From assembly GCF_024397895.1 (NCBI RefSeq), contig NZ_CP073346.1, positions 992,001 to 1,056,000 on the forward strand: a stretch of DNA of 64,000 nt, written 5' to 3'. Source of the DNA: Pseudomonas benzenivorans. Lineage in GTDB: Bacteria; Pseudomonadota; Gammaproteobacteria; Pseudomonadales; Pseudomonadaceae. The notes beneath the pieces are model-generated. The model was not told the origin of the DNA and did no database searches. It saw only the letters and a list, made by a program, of their open reading frames with translations. This document shows positions 1 through 8,896 of this stretch, one piece after another (position 1 is the first letter of the stretch; each line of letters begins with the position of its first letter). The position numbers and the translations under genes are program-made.

Positions 1-23
1 CGACTGCCGCAAAATTCCCCCAA

Positions 24-60
24 ACGAAAAAGGCTCCAGAGGCGTAAACCTCTGGAGCCT
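24..60 (-). terminator. Rho-independent terminator of tRNA-Ser
   Basis: A perfect 12-bp stem (31-42 with 49-60, loop 43-48) is followed on the minus strand by a T-rich tract. It lies 8 bp beyond the encoded CCA of tRNA-Ser, so it most likely ends that transcript. Confidence 0.85.
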
Positions 61-67
61 TTGAATA

Positions 68-157
68 TGGCGGGGAGATAGGGATTTGAACCCTAGGTAC
101 CATCGCTGATACAACGGATTTCGAATCCGTCCCGTTCGGCCACTCCGGCATCTCCCC
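68..157 (-). tRNA. tRNA-Ser (anticodon CGA)
   Basis: On the minus strand the 90-nt sequence folds as a class II tRNA. The acceptor GGGGAGA pairs with TCTCCCC, the discriminator is G and CCA is encoded. The anticodon loop reads TTCGAAA, giving anticodon CGA for UCG serine codons. A long variable arm and the T-loop motif GGTTCAAATCC are present. A promoter-like sequence lies upstream at 170-198 and a strong hairpin terminator follows. Confidence 0.96.
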
Positions 158-169
158 ACGGCGGCGCGC

Positions 170-198
170 ATGATAACAGCTGAAAGCGATTTGGCGAA
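170..198 (-). promoter_or_regulatory. Putative sigma70 promoter of tRNA-Ser
   Basis: Minus strand: a -10-like TATCAT (170-175) and a weak -35-like TTCGCC (193-198) are separated by 17 bp, directly upstream of the tRNA-Ser 5' end. The call rests on position and spacing; the -35 match is poor. Confidence 0.45.
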
Positions 199-284
199 CC
201 CCATTGAGATTTTTTTTCGCCTGCTTTCAGGTGCTTGCGTTAGGACCTGAGCCAGCCAGGGCACCAACGGCAGAAGTCCACTCC

Positions 285-311
285 AACAAAAAGAGGCGCC
301 CAAGCGCCTCT
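285..311 (-). terminator. Terminator downstream of purC
   Basis: An AGAGGCGC/GCGCCTCT stem (292-299 with 304-311, loop CCAA) is followed on the minus strand by TTTTTGTT. It lies about 22 bp after the purC stop codon. Confidence 0.85.
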
Positions 312-333
312 CCTGATCCGTCCGGCTTTCGCC

Positions 334-1203
334 TCAGGCGGTTAGCCGGGTCAGGGCTTCGCGGTACTTGTCGGCGGTCTTCTGCGCCACCTCGGCCGGG
401 ACAGCCGGCGCCGGTGGCTGCTTGTTCCAGCCGGTGGACTCCAGCCAGTCGCGCACGAACTGCTTGTCGAAACTCGGTGGGTTCCTTCCTTCGACATAGC
501 TGTCGGCCGGCCAGAAGCGACTGGAGTCCGGAGTCAGCACCTCGTCCATCAGGGTCAAAGTGCCGTCGTCATCCAGGCCGAATTCGAACTTGGTATCGGC
601 GATGATGATGCCGCGGGTGGCCGCGTACTCCACCGCCTTGCTGTACAGGGCGATTGCGGTGTCGCGCACCTGGGCGGCGAGCTCGGCACCGATGATGGCT
701 TCGCACTGCTCGAAGGAGATGTTCTCGTCGTGATCGCCAACCGCCGCCTTGGTCGAGGGGGTGAAGATCGGCCGCGGCAGCTTGGCGGCCTCCTGCAGGC
801 CAGCCGGCAAGGGGATGCCACAGACGGTGCCGCTCTTCTGGTACTCCTTCCAGCCGGAGCCGACGATGTAGCCGCGCACGATGGCCTCGACGGCGACCGG
901 CTTGAGACGCTTGGCCACTACCGCACGTCCTTCGACCAGGGGCAACTCGGCGGCCGACACCACATCCTCGACGCGGTCGCCAGTGAAGTGGTTGGGCACC
1001 ACGTCGGCCAGCTTGTCGAACCAAAAATTGGAGATCGAGGTGAGGATCTTGCCCTTGTCCGGAATCGGCTCGGCAAGAATCACGTCAAAGGCCGAGAGGC
1101 GGTCGGTGGCGACCATCAGCATGCGCTGGTCATCGATTTCATAGAGATCGCGGACTTTGCCCGAGTAGATCTTCTTAAGGCTCAGGGTCGCAGGAGTGGT
1201 CAT
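334..1203 (-). CDS. purC: Phosphoribosylaminoimidazole-succinocarboxamide synthase, long form
   Basis: SAICAR synthetase joins CAIR and aspartate using ATP in cytoplasmic purine synthesis. Visible motifs are GKVRDLY (15-21), DRLSAFD (34-40), [16 protein letters not shown] (106-121), DTKFEFG (203-209) and [12 protein letters not shown] (220-231). The protein is 289 residues, the length and motif type of the yeast Ade1/betaproteobacterial form. The purC that I recall at this Pseudomonas locus is about 236 residues and has different motifs. The ATG at 1203 was chosen because homology begins at once; an upstream in-frame start at 1281 would translate through the hairpin at 1234-1258. The gene lies downstream of bamC on the same strand and has its own terminator. 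The enzyme call is firm; displacement of the usual purC is inference. Confidence 0.95.
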   Translation of the reverse strand: MTTPATLSLKKIYSGKVRDLYEIDDQRMLMVATDRLSAFDVILAEPIPDKGKILTSISNFWFDKLADVVPNHFTGDRVEDVVSAAELPLVEGRAVVAKRLKPVAVEAIVRGYIVGSGWKEYQKSGTVCGIPLPAGLQEAAKLPRPIFTPSTKAAVGDHDENISFEQCEAIIGAELAAQVRDTAIALYSKAVEYAATRGIIIADTKFEFGLDDDGTLTLMDEVLTPDSSRFWPADSYVEGRNPPSFDKQFVRDWLESTGWNKQPPAPAVPAEVAQKTADKYREALTRLTA

Positions 1204-1224
1204 ATCGGGATTTCCGCCTTTAGC

Positions 1225-1258
1225 AAACGAAACAGGCGAAACCTGCGGGGTTTCGCCT
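1225..1258 (-). terminator. Hairpin terminator or attenuator between bamC and purC
   Basis: AGGCGAAACC (1234-1243) pairs with GGTTTCGCCT (1249-1258) over a 5-nt loop, followed on the minus strand by TGTTTCGTTTG. It ends only about 30 bp before the purC start codon, leaving little room for a separate purC promoter after it. It may terminate bamC mRNA or attenuate purC. Confidence 0.7.
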
Positions 1259-1308
1259 ATTGGTTTTCGCCCGGCCCGCACCTGCGGCCCGGGCCGATGG
1301 TTCGATTT

Positions 1309-2427
1309 CTAGCCGAGGTTTTCCTGGATCAGGCCCAGCACCCGACGGGCGACATCGGCCGGCGCCACGGTGTTGAGATCCTTCTCCACGGTGACCTGGA
1401 CGCTGTCGCCGACCGGCGTCAGGCGTACCTGGTAGCGCTCGGCACGGGCCTCGATCTCTTCCTTGTCCGGTTCGCCGCCGAGCAATGAACCGAAGAAGCC
1501 GGGCTCCTCACCCTTGACCTTGGTGCCTTCGGCCAGGTTGATGTAGTACACGCCGAGGCTGCGATTGAGGTCGTCGACGCGCACGTCGGCCAGCTCCAGG
1601 GAGCGACCCACACCGGACCAGGCGCGATCGAAGTCGGCGCCCAGATTCAGCACCGGGTTGCCGTTGCCGTCCTCCGACAGGCTGACCCGGCTCGGCGCGT
1701 CGAAATCGCGCGCGGCCAGCAGGGACACGGAGCCACCCTGTTCGGCGCTACTCGCCAAGCTCGCCAGCAGCTCGTCGAGCAGCGCGGCATCCAGGCTCGT
1801 GTTGGCGCTGCGGCTGGTGAAGGCCACGTCGGCACTGCTGCCGGCCGGACGCTCGGCGCTGACCACGAAGATCTCGCTGGTGTTGCGCTGCACGCCCGGC
1901 TCGATGCGCACCCGCACGCGGGTTTCGGCATCGGCTGCCACGTCCGGAGCCTTGCTGCTCAGACGACGCGCCATCGCGCTGGACAGCGCGTCGAAACGCT
2001 GCCATTCGGTGCTGAACTCGCCAGTCTGCGGACGCTCTTCGACGATGCGAAAACCGTTGTCGGCAAAGAACTGACGGGCCACCGGCCAGACTTCCGCCGG
2101 CACGCGCTGGGCCACCAGCCAGCGCGACTCGCCGCTCTTCTGCAGGCTGAACTCACTGGCGTCGCCTCGCAGCACCAGGGACTGCGGGCGCGGCACCTCG
2201 TACTCACTCTCGGCCGCGCCGCTGGCCACCTGCTGCGGAATCGGCAGCAGCGGGTCGAGGCGCTTGGCCTCGACGTTGGCCGGCAACTGCATGGGCGCGG
2301 TTTGCCGTGCCTCGAGGTAATCACTCCCCCGATCGCGGAAATAACCATCTTCGCCCCACAACCAGCCACAACCGCTGGTGCTGGAGATGATCAGGGCAAG
2401 TGCAGAGAGTCCGGCCAGTCGCTTCAT
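1309..2427 (-). CDS. bamC: Outer membrane assembly lipoprotein BamC
   Basis: BamC (NlpB) is a lipoprotein subunit of the BAM complex that folds beta-barrel proteins into the outer membrane. The N-terminus is a short hydrophobic signal ending in a TSGC lipobox with the acylated cysteine at residue 20. The long conserved lasso-like segment and two helix-grip-type regions of the family fill the rest of 372 residues, close to the usual length. It starts 17 bp after the dapA stop on the same strand, the conserved dapA-bamC arrangement, so the two are probably co-transcribed. Confidence 0.92.
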   Translation of the reverse strand: MKRLAGLSALALIISSTSGCGWLWGEDGYFRDRGSDYLEARQTAPMQLPANVEAKRLDPLLPIPQQVASGAAESEYEVPRPQSLVLRGDASEFSLQKSGESRWLVAQRVPAEVWPVARQFFADNGFRIVEERPQTGEFSTEWQRFDALSSAMARRLSSKAPDVAADAETRVRVRIEPGVQRNTSEIFVVSAERPAGSSADVAFTSRSANTSLDAALLDELLASLASSAEQGGSVSLLAARDFDAPSRVSLSEDGNGNPVLNLGADFDRAWSGVGRSLELADVRVDDLNRSLGVYYINLAEGTKVKGEEPGFFGSLLGGEPDKEEIEARAERYQVRLTPVGDSVQVTVEKDLNTVAPADVARRVLGLIQENLG

Positions 2428-2444
2428 GCGTAGTATTTCCTCGA

Positions 2445-3323
2445 TTAAACCAATACGCCGGACTGGCGCAGGGCCTGACGCAGCGGTTCATGACAGCGCG
2501 GACTGAGCCAGGTCAGCGGCAAACGGATGCCTTCCGGCATCATGCCCATCTCGTGCAGGGCCCACTTCACCGGAATCGGATTGGACTCGATGAACAGCGC
2601 CTTGTGCAGCGGCATCAGGCGGTCGTTGATGGCGCGCGCCAGGGCAGCATCGCCACGCATGGCCGCGGCGCACAGGTCGCTCATCGCACGCGGGGCGACG
2701 TTGGCGGTCACCGAGATATTGCCCTTGCCGCCCATCAGCATCAGCTCGACGGCGGTGGCGTCGTCACCGGAATAGACCAGGAAGTCCTTGCTCACGCGGT
2801 CCAGCACTTCCTGGCCGCGCTGCAGGTCGCCGGTGGCTTCCTTGATACCGATGATGTTGTCGATCTTCGCCAGCCGCTCCACGGTCTCCGGCAGCATGTC
2901 GCAGGCGGTGCGGCCCGGCACGTTGTAGAGGATCTGCGGAATCGCCACCGCCTCGGCGATGTGGCGGAAGTGCAGGTACAGGCCTTCCTGGGTCGGCTTG
3001 TTGTAATAGGGGGTAACCAGCAGACAGGCGTCGGCGCCGACATCCTTGGCCGCGCGGGTCAGCTCGACCGACTCGCGGGTGGAGTTGCCGCCGGTACCGG
3101 CGATCACCGGAATGCGCCCGGCCACCTGATCGACCACGCGACGGATCGCCTCGATATGCTCGGTCACCTCCAGCGTGGCGGACTCACCCGTGGTGCCGAC
3201 CGCGACGATGGCGTTGGTGCCCTCTTGCAGGTGGAAATCCACCAGTTTGCTGAGGCTGTCCCAGTCGAGACCACCCTGCGCATCCATGGGCGTGACCAGT
3301 GCCACCATACTGCCCGCAATCAT
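2445..3323 (-). CDS. dapA: 4-hydroxy-tetrahydrodipicolinate synthase
   Basis: DapA condenses pyruvate with aspartate semialdehyde, the first committed step of lysine and diaminopimelate synthesis. The TIM-barrel lyase has the Schiff-base Lys161 in GIKEATGD, Tyr133 in [11 protein letters not shown] and the GTTGES motif at 43-48. From the ATG at 3323 the protein is 292 residues, the family length; an in-frame start at 3395 adds 24 residues without homology. It is divergent from gcvR across 227 bp and is followed by bamC. Confidence 0.97.
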   Translation of the reverse strand: MIAGSMVALVTPMDAQGGLDWDSLSKLVDFHLQEGTNAIVAVGTTGESATLEVTEHIEAIRRVVDQVAGRIPVIAGTGGNSTRESVELTRAAKDVGADACLLVTPYYNKPTQEGLYLHFRHIAEAVAIPQILYNVPGRTACDMLPETVERLAKIDNIIGIKEATGDLQRGQEVLDRVSKDFLVYSGDDATAVELMLMGGKGNISVTANVAPRAMSDLCAAAMRGDAALARAINDRLMPLHKALFIESNPIPVKWALHEMGMMPEGIRLPLTWLSPRCHEPLRQALRQSGVLV

Positions 3324-3550
3324 GCAACCGCTCCTGCTGGAAAATGAGAGCCGTAATGGTACTGGCGCCACCTGGCTTGCACAAGCGAAGGACAAGGCCT
3401 TGGGGCAAGTGGCGGCTCAGCTTTATCAGCACAATATTCGAGGTGCATGCGAGTCCCGAGCATTCCCCTGAGCGGCGCTTTTCGCTACCCTTCCGGCTTT
3501 GCTCGGTACCGCGCCTGCGGTCCGACCGTTCATCGTTTTAGGAAGGCTGC

Positions 3551-4108
3551 ATGTCCACCCCCCCAGTTCGCGAACAATTCCTCGTCATCAGTGCACTCGG
3601 CCCCAACGCCATGGAGCTGACCAATGTGCTGTGCCGCGCCAGCCATGAGAACCGCTGCGCCGTGGTCAGCACTCGCCTGAGCCGCCACGGTGAGTTCAGC
3701 GCCCTGGTGCTGCAGATCTCCGGCAACTGGGATGCACTGGCACGCCTGGAATCGAGCCTGCCCTCCCTGGCCAAGAAGCACAGCTTTTCAGTCAACGTGA
3801 TTCGCAGCGGCAACGCCGACAGCCGCCCCCAGGCTCTGCCCTACGTGGCTTACGTGAGCTCGGTGTACCGCCCGGACATCCTCAACGAGCTGTGCCAGTT
3901 CTTCATCGACCACCACGTCGAGCTGGAGAACCTGACCTGCGACACCTACCAGGCGCCGCAGACCGGCGGCACCATGCTCAACGCCACCCTGACCGTGACC
4001 CTGCCCGCCGGCACCCAGATCAGCTGGCTGCGCGACCAGTTCCTCGACTTCGCCGACGCCCTGAACCTCGACGCGCTGATCGAACCCTGGCGCCCGCAGA
4101 ACCCATAA
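3551..4108 (+). CDS. gcvR: Glycine cleavage system repressor-type ACT protein
   Basis: The 185-residue protein consists of two ACT domains (about 8-85 and 95-175) and has no DNA-binding motif. This is the layout of GcvR, which in E. coli binds GcvA and represses the gcv operon when glycine is low. The ACT pattern is clear at the N-terminus (FLVISALGPNAMELTNVL). It is divergent from dapA and lies 11 bp before bcp, so gcvR-bcp is likely a bicistronic unit. The target in this organism is inferred from the family. Confidence 0.85.
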   Translation: MSTPPVREQFLVISALGPNAMELTNVLCRASHENRCAVVSTRLSRHGEFSALVLQISGNWDALARLESSLPSLAKKHSFSVNVIRSGNADSRPQALPYVAYVSSVYRPDILNELCQFFIDHHVELENLTCDTYQAPQTGGTMLNATLTVTLPAGTQISWLRDQFLDFADALNLDALIEPWRPQNP

Positions 4109-4119
4109 GGAGCCTTGCC

Positions 4120-4593
4120 ATGGCCGTCGCACTCGACACCCCGATCCCTGATTTCCTCGCCCAGGCCACCAGCGGCCAGCAAGTCCAGCTGTCCGCCCTG
4201 CGCGGCCAGCAGGTGGTGATCTACTTCTACCCCAAGGACAGCACCCCGGGCTGCACCACCGAAGGCCAGGGCTTTCGTGACCAGTACCCGGCCTTCCAGG
4301 CGGCCAATACCCTGGTGTTCGGCGTGTCGCGCGACGGCTTGAAGTCCCACGAGAACTTCAAGTGCAAGCAGGCCTTCCCCTTCGAGCTGATTTCCGACAA
4401 GGACGAGGCGCTCTGCCAGCTGTTCGACGTGATCAAGCTGAAGAAGCTCTACGGCAAGGAATACCTGGGCGTCGACCGCAGCACCTTCCTGATCGACCAG
4501 CACGGCGTGCTGCGCCAGGAGTGGCGCGCAGTGAAGGTGCCCGGCCATGTCGACGCCGTACTGGCGGCAGCCCAGGCGCTGAACAAGGGCTGA
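4120..4593 (+). CDS. bcp: Peroxiredoxin PrxQ/BCP family
   Basis: This is a thiol peroxidase that reduces hydrogen and organic peroxides. The peroxidatic Cys45 lies in the motif STPGCTTEGQGF. The resolving cysteine found five residues later in E. coli BCP is absent (Gln50). Cys82 and Cys99 are the remaining candidates; Cys82 matches the position used by the other PrxQ subclass. Length is 157 residues. The ATG at 4120 has AAGGAG about 8 bp upstream and lies 11 bp after gcvR. A bidirectional terminator follows. Confidence 0.94.
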   Translation: MAVALDTPIPDFLAQATSGQQVQLSALRGQQVVIYFYPKDSTPGCTTEGQGFRDQYPAFQAANTLVFGVSRDGLKSHENFKCKQAFPFELISDKDEALCQLFDVIKLKKLYGKEYLGVDRSTFLIDQHGVLRQEWRAVKVPGHVDAVLAAAQALNKG

Positions 4594-4606
4594 CCTCCAC
4601 GCCCGC

Positions 4607-4640
4607 AAAGAAAAGGCCGCGTGATGCGGCCTTTTCTTTT
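4607..4640. terminator. Bidirectional terminator between bcp and the AI-2E permease gene
   Basis: A 14-bp stem (4607-4620 with 4626-4639) is flanked by A and T tracts on both sides and sits between convergent genes. Its T tract overlaps the stop codon of the minus-strand permease gene. Confidence 0.88.
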
Positions 4641-5709
4641 ACTCGCTTTGCACCTGCAGCTCTCGCCGCGGCCAGGCGCTCAGCACCGCCTTGAACAGGG
4701 TCGCCAGGGGGATGGCGAAGAACACCCCCCAGAAGCCCCACAGACCACCAAACAGCAGCACCGCGCAGATGATCGCCACCGGGTGCAGGTTGACCGCCTC
4801 GGAGAACAACAGCGGCACCAGCACGTTGCCGTCCAGCGCCTGGATCACCCCGTAGACCACCATCAGGTAGAGAAACTGGTCGCTCAAGCCCCACTGGAAC
4901 AGGGCGATCAATGCCACCGGCACGGTGACCACCACCGCACCGATATAGGGGACCACCACCGACAAGCCTACCGCCAGGGCCAACAGCGCCGCGTAGTTGA
5001 GTCCCAGCGCGGCGAAGGCGATATAGGTCACGCCGCCGCAGATGAGGATTTCGATGAACTTGCCGCGGATGTAGTTGGCGATCTGCTGGTTCATCTCTTG
5101 CGCCACCTGGGTGATCAGGGCTCGCTCGCGCGGCAGATAGCCACGCAGCCATGCGCCGATCAGCTGCCGGTCCTTGAGGAAGAAGAACACCAGGATGGGC
5201 ACCAGCACCACGTAGATCATGATGCCGACCAGCAACGGCAGGCTGGACAGGGAGAAGGACAGCGCCCATTGGCCGAATTGCCCCAGTTCGCCACGCACCG
5301 TCTCGATCAGCTGCAGCACCTGGGCATCACTGATCAGATTGGGGTAGCGTTCGGGCAACAGCAGGAACAACGCCTGCCACTCGCCGAGCATGCGCGGCAG
5401 CTCGTTGAACAGGTTGCTCAGCTGCCGCCACAGCAGCGGCATCAGCACCAGCAGGAACAGACCGAGCAGGCTCATGAACAGGGTAAATACCAGCCAGACC
5501 GCGGCCAATTGCGGCAGCCGAAGGCGCTCCAATGCATTGACCAGCCCCTGCATCAGGAACGCCAGCACCAGCCCGGTAAACACCGGCGCCAGCATCCCGC
5601 CCAGGGTCAGAATCACCGCAAAACCGAGGATCAACAACACCGCCAACACCACGGCCTGCTCGTCGGAGAAGTAGCGGTGCATCCAGTCGCGTAACACCTT
5701 GACCATCAA
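4639..5709 (-). CDS. AI-2E family permease
   Basis: The 356-residue protein has about seven to eight hydrophobic segments, two of them near the N-terminus (about 15-75), and the C-terminal run LLFGGLWGFWGVFFAIPLAT typical of the AI-2E/PerM/YdiK family. It acts in the inner membrane. Family members have been linked to AI-2 export or sodium/proton antiport, so the substrate cannot be given here. It lies 37 bp downstream of the TusA-like gene on the same strand. A second paralog is at 37919-39010. Confidence 0.88.
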   Translation of the reverse strand: MMVKVLRDWMHRYFSDEQAVVLAVLLILGFAVILTLGGMLAPVFTGLVLAFLMQGLVNALERLRLPQLAAVWLVFTLFMSLLGLFLLVLMPLLWRQLSNLFNELPRMLGEWQALFLLLPERYPNLISDAQVLQLIETVRGELGQFGQWALSFSLSSLPLLVGIMIYVVLVPILVFFFLKDRQLIGAWLRGYLPRERALITQVAQEMNQQIANYIRGKFIEILICGGVTYIAFAALGLNYAALLALAVGLSVVVPYIGAVVVTVPVALIALFQWGLSDQFLYLMVVYGVIQALDGNVLVPLLFSEAVNLHPVAIICAVLLFGGLWGFWGVFFAIPLATLFKAVLSAWPRRELQVQSE

Positions 5710-5746
5710 GATTCCTTAGATAGAAACGTCCCGCGCAAACAGTGCG

Positions 5747-5998
5747 TCAGGCTTTGCGCAGCCAATAACGATAAACACCCGCCTCGACTTCCTCGCGCAG
5801 CAGGCAATGCCCGGCGAGCGTCGCGAAGGCACGGAAGTCGCGCTGCGAGCCGGCATCCGTGGCGGTCACCTTCAGGACCGCACCGCTGGCCAGACGGTTC
5901 AGCTCCAGCTTGGCCTTGAGCAACGGCAACGGGCAGCTCAGCCCGCTGGCATCCAGCTCCGCATCGCAGGCGCCTGACCACTCTTGCGTATCGTTCAT
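5747..5998 (-). CDS. TusA-family sulfur carrier
   Basis: A small (83-residue) cytoplasmic protein with the TusA signature GLSCPLPLLKAK; Cys22 would carry the persulfide. The ATG at 5998 is preceded by GGAGGG at a good distance, so it is preferred over the TTG four codons upstream. By position next to bepA and the permease it corresponds to P. aeruginosa PA1006, a TusA-like protein reported to affect molybdenum cofactor and nitrate use. That role is transferred by synteny, not visible here. Confidence 0.9.
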   Translation of the reverse strand: MNDTQEWSGACDAELDASGLSCPLPLLKAKLELNRLASGAVLKVTATDAGSQRDFRAFATLAGHCLLREEVEAGVYRYWLRKA

Positions 5999-6104
5999 GC
6001 CACCCTCCAAATCAAGCGCCTAGGATACCGAAGGCCGCACAACCCTGGCCAGGCGAATGCCCGCCCGGCTACAGTAACGCCTTTGTTCGCCAAGAGCCCC
6101 GTGC

Positions 6105-7538
6105 ATGAATGTTCTGCGCCCTACCCTGTTGACGCTCGCCTGCCTGCTCGCCCTGCCCACCACGGCCAGCGACCTGCCGTCGCTCGGCGACGCCAGCTCC
6201 GCCCTGGTTTCACCCCAGCAGGAACACCAACTCGGACGCGCCTGGCTGGGCCTACTGCGCGGCCAGGTCAGCCAGCTGTCCGACCCACAGCTCAAGGACT
6301 TCGTCGAGACCAGCGTCTACCGCCTCAGCGAAACCAGCGAGGTGCAGGACCGGCGCCTGGAATTCGTGCTGCTCGACAGCCCGCAGATCAACGCCTTCGC
6401 CGCGCCCGGCGGGATCATCGGCGTCAACGGCGGCCTGTTCCTCTACGCCCAGACCGAAGCCGAGTACGCCTCGGTCATGGCCCACGAACTGGCGCACCTC
6501 TCACAGCGCCACTTCGCCCGCGGCCTCGAGGCCCAGCAACGTATGCAGGTGCCGATGATGGCCGCCATGCTGGCCGGCATCGTCGCCGCCGCCGCTGGCG
6601 CCGGCGACGTCGGCATCGCTGCCATCGCCTCGACCCAGGCGGCGGCGATTCAGGAGCAGCGGCGCTTCTCGCGGCAGAACGAGCAGGAGGCCGACCGCAT
6701 CGGCCTGGTCAATCTGGAAAAGGCCGGTTTCGACCCGCGCGCCATGCCCAGCATGTTCGAGCGCCTCATGCGCCAGTACCGCTACGACCGCAAACCGCCG
6801 GAATTCCTGCTCACCCACCCGGTTTCCGAGTCGCGGATCGCCGACACGCGCAACCGCGCCGAGCAGTATGGCGCCGGCGGCATAAAGGACAGCCTGCGCT
6901 ACCAGCTGATGCGCGCCCGCGTGAGCCTGATCTACGAAGACACGCCGGGCCTCGCCGCCAAGCGCTTTCGCAGCATGCTGGAGGAGAACCCCAAGCTCGA
7001 CGCAGCGCGCTACGGCCTGGCCCTGGCGCAGATCAAGGGCGGCCAGCACAAGCAAGCCCGCGAGACCCTGCAGCCCCTGCTGCAGAAGACCCCGAACGAC
7101 CCGAGCTACAACCTCGCGCAGATCGAACTGGACATCGCCTCGAACCAGCTCGATCCTGCCCAGAGCCGCATCGCGCGACTGCTCACCCTGTACCCGAACA
7201 GCTACCCGCTGCAGCAGGCCCGGATCGATCTAATGATGAAGCAGGGACGTGTCGATGACGCCGAGCGCGCCCTCGACGACCTGCTGAAGAGCCGCCCCAA
7301 GGATCCGGACGTCTGGTACCTGGTCGCTGAAGTGCGCGGCCTCAGCGGCAACACCATCGGCCTGCACCAGGCCCGCGCCGAATACTTCGCCCTGGTCGGC
7401 GACTTCGACCAGGCCATCGAACAGCTCGACTTCGCCAAGCGCCGCGCCAGCAACAACTTCCAACTGGCGTCACGGATCGACGCACGGCAACGCGAGCTGA
7501 TGGAAGATCAGCGCATGATCGAGCAGATGCTGCGTTAG
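6105..7538 (+). CDS. bepA: Periplasmic M48 metalloprotease/chaperone BepA
   Basis: BepA (YfgC) assists LptD and BAM-dependent outer membrane assembly and degrades misfolded substrates. A signal peptide (about 1-22) is followed by the M48 domain with HELAH at 127-131 and the third zinc ligand Glu195 in NEQEADRIG. The C-terminal half (about 290-470) consists of TPR-like helices. At 477 residues it matches BepA. It is divergent from the TusA-like gene and convergent with nadA, with a terminator between. Confidence 0.93.
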   Translation: MNVLRPTLLTLACLLALPTTASDLPSLGDASSALVSPQQEHQLGRAWLGLLRGQVSQLSDPQLKDFVETSVYRLSETSEVQDRRLEFVLLDSPQINAFAAPGGIIGVNGGLFLYAQTEAEYASVMAHELAHLSQRHFARGLEAQQRMQVPMMAAMLAGIVAAAAGAGDVGIAAIASTQAAAIQEQRRFSRQNEQEADRIGLVNLEKAGFDPRAMPSMFERLMRQYRYDRKPPEFLLTHPVSESRIADTRNRAEQYGAGGIKDSLRYQLMRARVSLIYEDTPGLAAKRFRSMLEENPKLDAARYGLALAQIKGGQHKQARETLQPLLQKTPNDPSYNLAQIELDIASNQLDPAQSRIARLLTLYPNSYPLQQARIDLMMKQGRVDDAERALDDLLKSRPKDPDVWYLVAEVRGLSGNTIGLHQARAEYFALVGDFDQAIEQLDFAKRRASNNFQLASRIDARQRELMEDQRMIEQMLR

Positions 7539-7550
7539 GCAGACAATAGA

Positions 7551-7575
7551 AAGCCCGGATATTCCGGGCTTTTTT
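7551..7575. terminator. Bidirectional terminator between bepA and nadA
   Basis: AAGCCCGGA pairs with TCCGGGCTT over a 3-nt loop and is followed by TTTTTTATTT on the plus strand. The minus strand has a shorter T-rich tail. It lies between convergent genes. Confidence 0.88.
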
Positions 7576-7592
7576 ATTTGTCGGCGGCGCCT

Positions 7593-8651
7593 TCAGGCGT
7601 TGCCGGCCAGCTTCAGGCGTGCGGCCTGGGTGAAGTCCAGCATGCGCTTGAGCGGCTTGATCGCCCGCGGGATCAACGCCGGGTCGACATGGATCTCGTT
7701 GCTGCCCTCGCGCAGGCAGGCCAGGGTGCGCTCCAGGGTGTTCATCGCCATCCACGGACAGTGGGCGCAACTGCGGCAGGCCGCGCCATTGCCGGCGGTG
7801 GGCGCCTCGACGAACTCCTTGTCCGGACACAGCTGCTGCATCTTATAGAAGATGCCGCGGTCGGTGGCGACGATAAAGGTCTTGTTCGGCAGGGTCTGCG
7901 CCGCCTGGATCAGCTGACTGGTGGAACCCACCGCATCGGCCAGCTCGATCACCGCGGTCGGCGACTCGGGGTGCACCAGCACGGCCGCCTCCGGGTACAG
8001 CGCCTTCATGTCTTCCAGCTGCTTGGCCTTGAACTCCTCGTGAACGATGCAGGCACCGTCCCACAGCAGCATGTCGGCTCCGGTCTTGTTCTGGATGTAA
8101 CGCCCCAGATGCTGGTCCGGCGCCCAGATAATGCTCTCGCCGTTGTCCATCAGGTGCTCGACGATCTCCACTGCGCAACTGGAGGTCACCACCCAGTCGG
8201 CCCGCGCCTTCACCGCTGCCGAGGTATTGGCATACACCACCACGGTGCGCTGCGGGTGTTGATCGCAGAAGGCGGCGAATTCGTCTACCGGACAGCCCAG
8301 ATCCAGGGAGCAGGTGGCTTCCAGCGTCGGCATCAGCACACGCTTTTCCGGATTGAGGATCTTCGCCGTTTCGCCCATGAACTTGACCCCGGCCACCAGC
8401 ACGGTCTGCGCCGAGTGCTGATTGCCGAATCGGGCCATTTCCAGGGAATCGGACACACAGCCACCGGTTTCCTCGGCCAGCGCCTGCAGGATCGGATCAC
8501 AGTAGTAGTGGGCGACCAGTACGGCGTTCTGCTTTTTCAGCTCGGCGGCAATCTCGGCGCGGTAGAAGGACTCTTGCTCGGGCGTCAGCGGCTTGGGCTG
8601 CTTGGCGTCGAGATGAGCTTGAACCAGGAGGCGTTCGGAAATCTGCGTCAT
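7593..8651 (-). CDS. nadA: Quinolinate synthase A
   Basis: NadA condenses iminoaspartate with dihydroxyacetone phosphate to give quinolinate for NAD synthesis. It carries a [4Fe-4S] cluster. The conserved AHYYCDP segment (45-51) and the cysteine-rich [10 protein letters not shown] segment near residue 290 are present. At 352 residues it has the usual proteobacterial length. It stands alone on the minus strand, 112 bp downstream of tRNA-Lys. TATACT at 8692-8697 (minus strand) could be its -10 element, without a clear -35. Confidence 0.97.
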   Translation of the reverse strand: MTQISERLLVQAHLDAKQPKPLTPEQESFYRAEIAAELKKQNAVLVAHYYCDPILQALAEETGGCVSDSLEMARFGNQHSAQTVLVAGVKFMGETAKILNPEKRVLMPTLEATCSLDLGCPVDEFAAFCDQHPQRTVVVYANTSAAVKARADWVVTSSCAVEIVEHLMDNGESIIWAPDQHLGRYIQNKTGADMLLWDGACIVHEEFKAKQLEDMKALYPEAAVLVHPESPTAVIELADAVGSTSQLIQAAQTLPNKTFIVATDRGIFYKMQQLCPDKEFVEAPTAGNGAACRSCAHCPWMAMNTLERTLACLREGSNEIHVDPALIPRAIKPLKRMLDFTQAARLKLAGNA

Positions 8652-8763
8652 GTCATAAGGCCCTGTGAAGGTCTATTCAGAGCGGAGTTCTAGTATACCC
8701 GCCGATGGACGATGCGAGAGCAGACAGGACGGGAACACGGGGAGGTACTACGAGGAAGGAGGT

Positions 8764-8839
8764 TGGTGGGTCGTGTAGGATTCGAACCTACGACCAATTG
8801 GTTAAAAGCCAACTGCTCTACCAACTGAGCTAACGACCC
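8764..8839 (-). tRNA. tRNA-Lys (anticodon UUU)
   Basis: A 76-nt cloverleaf on the minus strand: acceptor GGGTCGT pairs with ACGACCC, discriminator A, encoded CCA, anticodon loop CTTTTAA and T-loop GGTTCGAATCC. It lies between queC and nadA. In P. aeruginosa the tRNA-Lys next to queC is an integration site for islands; no integrase lies on its 3' side here. Confidence 0.97.
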
Positions 8840-8851
8840 AACGCGAGGCGT

Positions 8852-8879
8852 ATAATACTGATTTAATTCAGAAAAACAA
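8852..8879 (-). promoter_or_regulatory. Promoter of tRNA-Lys
   Basis: Minus strand: -10 TATTAT (8852-8857) and -35 TTGTTT (8874-8879) are separated by 16 bp and end 12 bp before the tRNA 5' end. The stretch is AT-rich in GC-rich surroundings. Confidence 0.6.
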
Positions 8880-8896
8880 CACCTCGTGAAAACTTT

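Noticed and set aside
3324..3550. Glycine riboswitch between dapA and gcvR
   Set aside because: No tandem aptamer structure could be recognised in the 227-bp gap.
5999..6010. TTG start adding four residues to the TusA-like protein
   Set aside because: The ATG at 5998 has GGAGGG at the right distance and matches the family N-terminus.
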